This document shows, one piece after another, positions 26,972-33,100 of a DNA stretch of 33,100 bases (position 1 is the stretch's first letter; each line of letters starts with the position of its first letter). Below the pieces are notes generated by a model. It was not told where the DNA came from and made no database searches. It was given only the letters and a program-made list of their open reading frames with translations. Location of the stretch: the NCBI RefSeq assembly GCF_008993995.1, contig NZ_BKNN01000033.1, positions 1 through 33,100 on the forward strand. The letters run 5' to 3'. The stretch comes from Acinetobacter brisouii. GTDB lineage: Bacteria; Pseudomonadota; Gammaproteobacteria; Pseudomonadales; Moraxellaceae. The position numbers and the translations under genes are program-made.

Positions 26972-27061
26972 TGTGTTTAGACAATATAGTTTTAAACTAA
27001 ACATTAAAGTTCTAAACTGTAACAATATAGTTCTAAACTAGACATTAAAGTTGTAAACTAG
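26972..27061. repeat. Transposon right end with four tandem TnsB-binding sites
   Basis: The core AGTTNTAAACT recurs at 26988, 27008, 27029 and 27049, 20-21 bases apart. Sites 1 and 3 are preceded by ACAATAT, sites 2 and 4 by ACATTAA, so the whole is a 41-base unit (26981-27021, 27022-27061) repeated twice. The sequence resembles the Tn7 TnsB consensus (ACAATAAAGTCTTAAACTGA, from memory). Four close-packed sites are characteristic of the Tn7 right end, which lies next to glmS. Confidence 0.9.
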
Positions 27062-27104
27062 ATAAACCCAGCTATACTGATTAAAAAGTAGGCTGGGTTT
27101 TTCT
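27051..27104 (+). promoter_or_regulatory. tnsA promoter inside a terminator-like hairpin
   Basis: A candidate -35 TTGTAA (27051-27056, inside TnsB site 4) and -10 TATACT (27073-27078) are 16 bases apart. The -10 lies in the loop of a perfect 9-bp hairpin, AAACCCAGC (27064-27072) with GCTGGGTTT (27092-27100), which runs into TTC. A transcript from this promoter would start near 27085 and lack the left arm. A read-through transcript from glmS would contain the whole hairpin and could terminate. TnsB binding at site 4 could repress the promoter. The tnsA ATG is at 27105, only seven bases after the GGCTGGG. Confidence 0.55.
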
Positions 27105-27914
27105 ATGAGTAGAACACCAAGATTCTTCACACCAGAACAAATTCACAAAAGAATAAAAAGTGGTCGTGGACAAGGTATGGGAAAAGATTACCAACCATGG
27201 CTGACTATTCAGGATGTACCCTCTCGTGGGGTCTCTCATCGTATTTACTCTCATAAAACGCAAAGAGTTCATCATTTACTTTCTAATCTGGAACTGTATG
27301 TTTTTTTGATTTTAGATTGGTCTAGTTCTGTTCAGGATATTCGGGAACAATTTCCTTTGAATCTAGATGACACAAAAGAAATCTGTTTAGAGCATGGTTT
27401 GAGACATCCCAGCATACAAGGCTCAGAACAGGTCATGACTTCCGATTTTCTGATTGATACAAATGATAAGAAACAGCCTCAGTTTGTGATTCAGGTAAAG
27501 CCCTTAAAAGAGCTCATCAAAGAAAGAACTATCGAAAAACTCGAAATTGAACGTCGATACTGGGAGGTTAAAGAAATCCCATGGAGTATTGTGACGGAAC
27601 AAAATATTCCCACAACTGCCCGAAAAAATCTTGAATGGTTGAGCCCTTTTATTACTGAACAATTAGAGCCTGATATCTGGGATAACCTACATACCATTTC
27701 TTATTATTTTTCAAAAAAACCTGGGATTTCTATCATTAAACTCTGTAAAGAGATTGATATTCAAGAAAGAACTACGGCTGGAACAACCCTACAATATTTA
27801 AGAACCCTTATAGCAAATCGTTTTATTAAATTTGATATCCAACAGCCATTCCAGAAATTAACAGGATCGGACCTGGTGTTTGATTTAGAGGTATCTTATG
27901 TGGCAAATCAATGA
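27105..27914 (+). CDS. tnsA: TnsA-type transposon endonuclease
   Basis: TnsA cuts the 5' ends of the transposon while TnsB cuts the 3' ends, giving clean excision (cut-and-paste). The 269-residue protein (Tn7 TnsA is 273) has a restriction-enzyme-like fold. The expected catalytic residues are present: Glu63 in 'SNLELYVF', Asp114 in 'TSDFLID', and Gln130-Val-Lys132 in 'VIQVKPLKEL'. These are the same residue numbers as in Tn7. The N-terminal segment 'RIKSGRGQGMGKDYQPWLTI' and the C-terminal winged-helix part contacting TnsC are also recognisable. The gene looks intact. It overlaps tnsB by 17 bases. Confidence 0.93.
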   Translation: MSRTPRFFTPEQIHKRIKSGRGQGMGKDYQPWLTIQDVPSRGVSHRIYSHKTQRVHHLLSNLELYVFLILDWSSSVQDIREQFPLNLDDTKEICLEHGLRHPSIQGSEQVMTSDFLIDTNDKKQPQFVIQVKPLKELIKERTIEKLEIERRYWEVKEIPWSIVTEQNIPTTARKNLEWLSPFITEQLEPDIWDNLHTISYYFSKKPGISIIKLCKEIDIQERTTAGTTLQYLRTLIANRFIKFDIQQPFQKLTGSDLVFDLEVSYVANQ

Positions 27915-29988
27915 GGTCGTTAAATTTGATGAAAGCCACTACCGGATTTTATTCTTTCAATCTGGTGAAATCATATGGATTCATATGGAGGAAGCCAAAG
28001 GAGTTCCATCTTTAGTTCTTGAAGAACAACTTTCACAATGGATTGATGAAAAACGCTTATTTAGAAGTTCAGACCCTTTTGAATATCTTAAGTCTATAGA
28101 GCCACCCGTAAACTCAGTCGCTTTTGAAAAACGTGCTCAGGCTTACCGAATTATTGAACCAATCGTATATGACACGGGCTGTTTCAATGAAGAGATTAGA
28201 GCTAAACGGGTTCGTTTAGTAGAGCAGACAAATATCGCAACTAAGGCGACGATATACAAATACCTACGCCGCTATTGGCAAAGAGGCCAAATTCCAAATG
28301 CCTTATTGCCAGATTATAGAAATGCTGGTGCACCAGGAAAGCCAAGAACCTTGGCAGGTTCTAAAAAGTCAGGGGCAAAGCGTAAATTTGGCGATGGAAC
28401 TGGTATTAAAATTACGCCAGAAATTGAAAGGCTCTTTCGGTTAATCGTTGAATCTGAATTATTAAATGACAAGAAAATTAATATCACATCGGCTCATCGA
28501 CAATTTGAAGAACTTTTTGTCCAACATTACCCACATATAAAACAAGGAGATATTCCTACACGTAGACAATTTGACCATTTCTACAAACGTGAATATGAAC
28601 TTCCTCAAAGGATAGAAGCCAGAACTCCTGTATTAAGTTTCCAAAAAGATGTACGTCCATTAAGTGGAACTGCTACAGCAAATACGCTTGGGCCTGGTAG
28701 TCGTTATGAAATTGATGCGACTATTGCCGATATCTATTTAGTTGCTGATGATGATCGAAGTAAGATTCTAGGTCGTCCTATCCTATATGTAGTGGTTGAC
28801 GTTTTTAGCAGAATGGTTGTGGGATTCTATATCGGATTTCATAATCCATCCTATGTTGTTGCCATGCAGGCGATTGTAAATGCTTGCAGTGATAAAGTCA
28901 GTTTATGCAAATTGCTTGGAATTGATATCGAGCCAGAACAATGGCCAACCCTAGGTTTACCTGATGCCATTCTTGCTGACCGTGGTGAAATGATGAGTCA
29001 TCAGGTCGAACGCTTAGTCCATGGTTATAATGTTCGTATTGAAAATGCACCTGCCTATCGAGGGGATGCAAAAGGTATTGTTGAACGCTATTTCGGAACA
29101 TTACAGGCAGAATTCAAACCTTATGCTCCTGGAGTAGTCAAAGGAAATCGTATTCAAAAACATGGCGAAAGTGATTACCGTCTTGATGCGGTTTTGCCTA
29201 TTTCTGCCTTTGCCAAAATGATCATAAAGACAATACTTTATCGTAATCAGTATCATGTATTGGATACTTATGACAGAGATGCAGATTTCCCTCCAGACCT
29301 ACCCTCAATTCCATTACATATATGGAACTGGGGAATCCAAAACCGTACAGGCCATCTTCGTACTGTAGATCCAGATACTTTACGAATCATGATACTACCT
29401 CGTAAGAAAGTTTCCATTTCCACTTCTGGTGTCAATTTATGGGGCCTGTATTACATTGGATCAGAGATACTCAGAGAAGGCTGGCTACATCGTAGTAAAG
29501 AAGTCACTCGCCCACAGGATCTTCAAGCGGCCTACGATCCAAGCTGTGTAGATAAGATATATTTATTCCCAAAACATGATAGTACAATCTATTGGGAATG
29601 CTCTTTATCAACCAAAAGTCGTCAATTTGCGGGTATGTCTTTTTGGCAAGTGTGGGAGATACAAGATCAAGAAAAAAATCTACATGCGATTGAAAAGGAT
29701 AATAGCAAAGCTGCTCGTAGAGAGCTGGATCAATTTATTCGTGACACTATTGCTGAAGCAAAAAAAATGGCGACCAACTCTGGTGTATCCAATCGCCAGC
29801 GTTTATCTGAAATAAAATCGAATAAAAAGTCTGTTCGTGAAAATGAGAAATTATCGAATACTTCCTTAAAAACTGATAAACATCCTAAAGATCAAGGAAC
29901 GATTATTTCATTTAAGCCAAAACAAGATGAATCAAGCTATCCGCAGTTCGTTCCAGGTCTTTTTGATGATGAGGATGATCAATCATGA
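27898..29988 (+). CDS. tnsB: TnsB-type DDE transposase
   Basis: TnsB binds the transposon ends, cuts the 3' strands and joins them to the target. The 696-residue protein (Tn7 TnsB is 702) has the DDE triad Asp273 ('SRYEIDATIAD'), Asp361 ('ILADRGEMM') and Glu396 ('DAKGIVERYFGTL'), identical in numbering to Tn7. N-terminal helical DNA-binding domains precede the RNase H fold. Beyond the catalytic core are a beta-barrel region and a hydrophilic tail rich in Lys and Ser, ending 'PGLFDDEDDQS', which in Tn7 contacts TnsC. No disruption is seen. Its stop overlaps the native tnsC start (ATGA). Confidence 0.94.
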   Translation: MWQINEVVKFDESHYRILFFQSGEIIWIHMEEAKGVPSLVLEEQLSQWIDEKRLFRSSDPFEYLKSIEPPVNSVAFEKRAQAYRIIEPIVYDTGCFNEEIRAKRVRLVEQTNIATKATIYKYLRRYWQRGQIPNALLPDYRNAGAPGKPRTLAGSKKSGAKRKFGDGTGIKITPEIERLFRLIVESELLNDKKINITSAHRQFEELFVQHYPHIKQGDIPTRRQFDHFYKREYELPQRIEARTPVLSFQKDVRPLSGTATANTLGPGSRYEIDATIADIYLVADDDRSKILGRPILYVVVDVFSRMVVGFYIGFHNPSYVVAMQAIVNACSDKVSLCKLLGIDIEPEQWPTLGLPDAILADRGEMMSHQVERLVHGYNVRIENAPAYRGDAKGIVERYFGTLQAEFKPYAPGVVKGNRIQKHGESDYRLDAVLPISAFAKMIIKTILYRNQYHVLDTYDRDADFPPDLPSIPLHIWNWGIQNRTGHLRTVDPDTLRIMILPRKKVSISTSGVNLWGLYYIGSEILREGWLHRSKEVTRPQDLQAAYDPSCVDKIYLFPKHDSTIYWECSLSTKSRQFAGMSFWQVWEIQDQEKNLHAIEKDNSKAARRELDQFIRDTIAEAKKMATNSGVSNRQRLSEIKSNKKSVRENEKLSNTSLKTDKHPKDQGTIISFKPKQDESSYPQFVPGLFDDEDDQS

Positions 29989-31637
29989 CAAATCATATAA
30001 TATGAAATGCAGAATATCAGGACACTGGTGTTCATGCTTATAAAGATAATCCATTCATTGAGGCTCTACCGCCTATTCAAGAACCTTTTGAAGATACAAA
30101 AAATCTTATCTCAAAAGTAACGCCTACTCTTGATGATATAAAACAGAAAAGGGTTATTCGTGCCCATAATATCCATCAGATCACAGGCTCATTTTTCCAG
30201 CCTTTGGCAATGCATATGTTACTGAGTGAACGTATTTCTCTCATGATTCGTGGAGGATATGTTGGTCGCAATCCAAATACAGGGAAATTACAACAACATC
30301 TGCAAAATGGTTATGAAAGATTGCGAACAAGTGACCTTAATGCCAAACGCTTTGATGAAACAGAGTCAACTGCTCATAGCATGGCTATCATTGGCTGTTC
30401 AGGTAGTGGTAAGACGACCTCTTTACGAAGAATACTAGGGGCATATCCTCAAGTCATTTTTCACCCCACATTAAATTGCCATCAAATCGTCTATTTAAAG
30501 ATAGATTGCTCGCATGATGGTTCACTCAAAGAGCTTTGTCTCAATTTTTTTCGAGCGATTGATAAAATCATCGGTTCAAATTATGAGAAAAAGTATGGGA
30601 TGAAAAGACATGGCGTAGAAACCATGCTTGCCCTCATGGCGCAAACAGCCAATATGTTTGCCTTAGGCCTGTTAGTCATTGATGAAATACAACATTTGAG
30701 TCGAGCAAAGTCTGGCGGTTCAGAGAAAATGCTGAACTTCTTTGTCACCATGACCAATACCATTGGTATTCCTGTGCTGTTCGTGGGTACACCTAAAGCT
30801 AGAGACATCTTTGATCTTGATCTACGTTCCAGTCGACGTGCTGCTGGTTTAGGGTCTATCTTTTGGAACCCAATCCCCCAATACCTACCTGATCAGAAGA
30901 GTCAAAACCCTGAGTGGATAGCATTTACCAATACGCTTTGGAAGTTGCAGTATTTGCAGAAAAGAGACCCTATCTTAAATGATGAGATTCGAGATACCTG
31001 GTTTGATTTGAGCCAAGGTATTCTCGATATTGTAGTAAAACTTTTTATTTTGGCCCAGTTACGTGCCCTCGCAACGGGAGCAGAAACGATTACTGTAGAG
31101 CTGCTGAAACGTGTTTATGAGGATGAACTGAAACTTGTACATCCTATGCTCAGCGCATTACGTTCAGGTATACCTGAACGGATAGCTCAATTCTCAGATT
31201 TGGCTGTACCCGATATGGATAAGAAAATCATCCATCTTATTCAGAAAATCTCTGCATCCACCGTTGAATCCGAAGAAGACCGAGCCTTAAAACAGTTGAG
31301 TAATGATGATCAACGACGTGTATATCTGATGCTAAAAGATGAGTTTCCATCAGACTCCATCATCTTTGCCATTCAAAAAATTGTAGCGTTAAAACCCCAA
31401 ATATCCAGACAACAGCTCTTGGCTGCTATTGTTCAAGCAATGGAGACAGACAATACACCCTCACAAGCACCAGCAACCAAAAAGAAAAAACAACGGATTA
31501 GCTTAAAACAATGGAATGAGTTGGCAGATACCGATCTTCGTCATATTTTTTCGATGAATCCAACCAGTTCAGAAAGTATTTATACCCAATTAGACCGTCA
31601 AGGTTTAATTCTGCAAATGTCAGACCTGTTGTCATAG
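29985..31637 (+). pseudogene. tnsC: TnsC-type AAA+ regulator with an in-frame stop at codon 7
   Basis: TnsC is the ATP-dependent switch that links TnsD at the target to TnsA-TnsB. The native start is ATG 29985, overlapping the tnsB stop, but the seventh codon is TGA (30003-30005). The sequence after it reads in the same frame as a normal TnsC N-terminus ('YQDTGVHAYKDNPFIEALPP'). The rest is intact: Walker A GCSGSGKT, Walker B 'LVIDEIQHLSR', sensor 'VGTPKARDIF'. The full frame is 550 codons, close to Tn7 TnsC (555). The next usable start is TTG 30204 or ATG 30210, which would lose over 70 residues. TGA readthrough or a sequencing error could keep it active. Confidence 0.9.
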
Positions 31638-31652
31638 TATGGGGTAAGAATC

Positions 31653-32579
31653 ATGTGGAATTTTCCAACACCACTTCCTGATGAGCTGATTTACAGTACC
31701 ATCGCCCGTGCTGGATTACATCATGGCATTCAAAGTCCTAAACAGTTACTTGATGAGGTTTACCAAGATAGAAAAGTCGTTGCTACCATAGACTTACCCA
31801 GTCATTTAAATGCTGTCGTACATTTATTAGAGCGAACTGGCTGTTTTAGTTTAATAGACCTGATTTATAAACATACCATTTTTGGTTTATATGCACCTTT
31901 TGTTCAGGAATCTCATCGACAAAAAGCAATCACCTTAATGGCTGAGCAGGCATCTGGCTCTGTTCATCTTATGCTTGGTCTGAATGCTTCTAGGGTCCCC
32001 AACAACACCAAATTTCGTTACTGTCCAATCTGTATACAGCAGCAACGAGAAATTTATGGAGAGTATTTCTGGAATAGAGCTTGGTTTCTACCCAACCTTT
32101 CAATCTGCCTGAAACACAATTGTTCACTTCTGTCTCAAGATTATATTCAACAACAGCATCGGCATCTTTTCTTGCCCTTATTACCAAATCAAACTCAGGA
32201 CATACCTAATCCCTACTTCAAGGAAGACTTCATATTAGGGAAAATGGCTGTAGAGTTATTGCAACTTGAACCTCAACCATCGCCAAGCTATGAACAATGG
32301 ACTAGGTTTTATTTGGAAATTGCTGATGCAAAAAATTTCCGTAGAGGGAATCATGTATGTCATGAGCAAACTTATGAGCAGGTGATTAAAAATTTTAATA
32401 TTGGTTATCTTCGTTCTAAGAATTTAGGGATTGATCCTGATCAAGATACATCTTGGTTTAGATCGATTTTCAGAAAGCATCGCAAAGCCTTTAGTTTCTT
32501 GGAACATTGTATTGTCTGGTCTTCATTTATACCCGAAATATCACCTAAAGAAATTATGCAATATGTCAGCTCTATTTGA
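31653..32579 (+). pseudogene. tnsD: TnsD/TniQ target selector, truncated after 308 codons
   Basis: TnsD directs insertion to attTn7 by binding the end of glmS. The 308-residue product matches the first three fifths of Tn7 TnsD (508). It starts MWNFPTPLPDELIYSTIARA and has the zinc ligands Cys124, Cys127, Cys152 and His155 ('CPICIQQQ', 'SICLKHNC'), at the Tn7 positions. It continues to 'FRKHRKAFSFLEHCIVW'. After 'IMQYVSSI' it meets TGA at 32577-32579. The C-terminal 200 residues, needed for glmS DNA binding in Tn7, are missing and replaced by unrelated sequence. It begins 15 bases after the tnsC stop. Confidence 0.9.
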
Positions 32580-32580
32580 C

Positions 32581-32973
32581 AGTGTTGCATAAACACCAAT
32601 ATTATAGCCATCTACAGTTCCTGTAGATTGATAACCACTTATAGATGAATGACTATCACTGGTTGCTTTACCATAACCTGTCATTAAACCTGCTGCAAAA
32701 TGTTGATCTTGACTGTTGTCCAACTGGACTAGATCAACACCCAACTGAACTGTAGATTGGTTTGTTTGAGTTGAAATTTGCCCTGTTGTATCTTTAAATT
32801 TGGTACGGTCTGTAGTGCCTTTGATCCACACTGTTTGCGAATTTGTTTTGCCGGCGGCAAAACGATCTTGTAGATTGATCTCAAATAATGTATTTGCAGC
32901 AGCTAGATTTGCTAAATAAGATCCGGCCTCAGGGCGTAATGTTTGTGTTGCAGATGTATTTTTACTGCTGAGA
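32581..32973 (-). pseudogene. Autotransporter beta-barrel fragment, broken at both ends
   Basis: On the minus strand the frame runs from an IS boundary at 32973 to the tnsD junction. It reads 'LRPEAGSYLANLAAANTLFE', 'INLQDR', 'VWIKGTTDRTKFKDTTGQ', 'STQTNQSTVQLGVDLVQL', 'GLMTGYGKATSDSHSSISGY' and 'TVDGYNIGVYAT'. These are hallmarks of the type V secretion autotransporter outer-membrane barrel: the RPE-x-G-x-Y start, the W-I-K-G strand and the GYN-I-G-x-Y strand. The passenger domain and the last half of the barrel are absent. It is not functional; it is probably a flank left after deletion, or the segment now joined to the transposon. Confidence 0.85.
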
Positions 32974-33100
32974 GGCTTTGTTGCACAAACCTATCTGTAA
33001 AGGCTTTTTCAGCGATATAATTTTCAAATGAAGAAGCCTACACACAAAATCTACCGTACAACCAATTGGCCCGCATATAACCGAGCACTCATGAGTCGCG
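32974..33100 (+). mobile_element. IS5-family (IS903-group) insertion sequence, left part
   Basis: The terminal repeat GGCTTTGTTGCACAAACC starts at 32974. It matches the IS903-group pattern and is followed 54 bases later by the transposase start. The element interrupts the autotransporter fragment and leaves the window. The preceding nine bases CTGCTGAGA (32965-32973) should recur on the far side if the 9-bp duplication typical of the group is present. Confidence 0.8.
33028..33100 (+). CDS. IS5-family transposase, first 24 codons only
   Basis: Starting at ATG 33028, the peptide MKKPTHKIYRTTNWPAYNRA, followed by LMSR, is the usual N-terminus of IS903-group transposases of Acinetobacter. The DDE domain lies outside the window. 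The gene is intact as far as seen. Confidence 0.75.
   Translation, partial: MKKPTHKIYRTTNWPAYNRALMSR

Larger units (their letters stand above)
26972..32580 (+). mobile_element. Tn7-like transposon remnant, right end to truncated tnsD
   Basis: The element begins TGTGTTTAG followed by the first TnsB site, as in Tn7 (TGTG, nine bases, then ACAATA). It carries tnsA, tnsB, tnsC and the first three fifths of tnsD in the Tn7 order, read away from glmS. The catalytic residues of TnsA and TnsB and the zinc ligands of TnsD fall at the same residue numbers as in Tn7, so it is a fairly close relative. It stops abruptly inside tnsD near 32575-32592, where an autotransporter fragment begins. No tnsE, left end or cargo is present, and tnsC has an early stop. 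I infer a deletion relic, perhaps still carrying usable tnsA/tnsB. Confidence 0.9.

Noticed and set aside
26981-27061. Short regular repeats suggesting a CRISPR array next to a Tn7-like transposon
   Set aside because: The period is 20-21 bases with no variable spacers, and the cores match TnsB-binding sites. No cas gene is present, so this is not a CRISPR-associated transposon.
31653-32579. The 308-residue TniQ as a naturally short version, as in CRISPR-linked elements
   Set aside because: It matches the N-terminal 307 residues of the long glmS-type TnsD and then meets unrelated autotransporter DNA, so truncation explains it better.
32582-32595. The sequence gtgttgcataaac at the tnsD junction as an IS end, similar to the IS repeat at 32974
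   Set aside because: On the minus strand the same bases encode the conserved autotransporter strand 'GVYAT', which explains them. An IS scar is not needed, though not excluded.

Overview
The window looks like chromosomal DNA from a non-pathogen-typed Acinetobacter. This rests on moderately AT-rich sequence, the gene repertoire and protein style, and the order phoB-phoR, psd, pncB, serB and ribBA-ribH-nusB-thiL-pgpA-glmU-glmS. It is a core chromosomal segment bordered by mobile DNA on both sides. I saw no tRNA, rRNA, CRISPR array or cas gene.

Left edge (1-622): the start of an IS630-family transposase runs off the window and abuts a 5'-truncated hypothetical gene. From 658 to 5397 five genes lie on the minus strand: rarA, a secreted siderophore-esterase-like hydrolase with a Fur box, a Sel1-repeat protein, a lipoprotein PQQ-type sugar dehydrogenase, and a CadR-like MerR regulator. 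The regulator faces a cation-efflux (CDF) gene across a typical MerR operator. Next come a small unknown gene, amtB, a YcgN-type cysteine-cluster protein, a 52-aa DUF1328 membrane protein and an SDR oxidoreductase. The phosphate two-component pair phoB-phoR follows, then psd overlapping a sulfurtransferase gene, pncB, dtd, an SCP2-domain protein, a small membrane protein, serB, and a divergent YtjB/Smp-like membrane protein.

From 20220 to 26945 seven plus-strand genes are tightly packed and probably largely co-transcribed: ribBA, ribH, nusB, thiL, pgpA, glmU and glmS. They serve riboflavin, thiamine, phospholipid and UDP-GlcNAc synthesis and transcription antitermination. The RibBA C-terminal half has lost every zinc-binding cysteine of GTP cyclohydrolase II.

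From 26972 a close relative of Tn7 sits at the classical attTn7 position, with a probable 5-bp target duplication 22-26 bases after the glmS stop codon. Its right end has four TnsB sites, followed by a promoter embedded in a terminator-like hairpin, then tnsA, tnsB, tnsC and tnsD. The catalytic residues of TnsA and TnsB, and the zinc ligands of TnsD, fall at the same residue numbers as in Tn7. The element is decaying. tnsC has an in-frame TGA at codon 7. tnsD is cut after about 308 of roughly 508 codons and is joined to an antisense autotransporter barrel fragment. That fragment is itself interrupted by an IS5-family (IS903-group) element that leaves the window. No left end, tnsE or cargo is visible. 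The Tn7-like remnant and its regulatory right end are the most interesting part of the window; I did not find a wholly new system.
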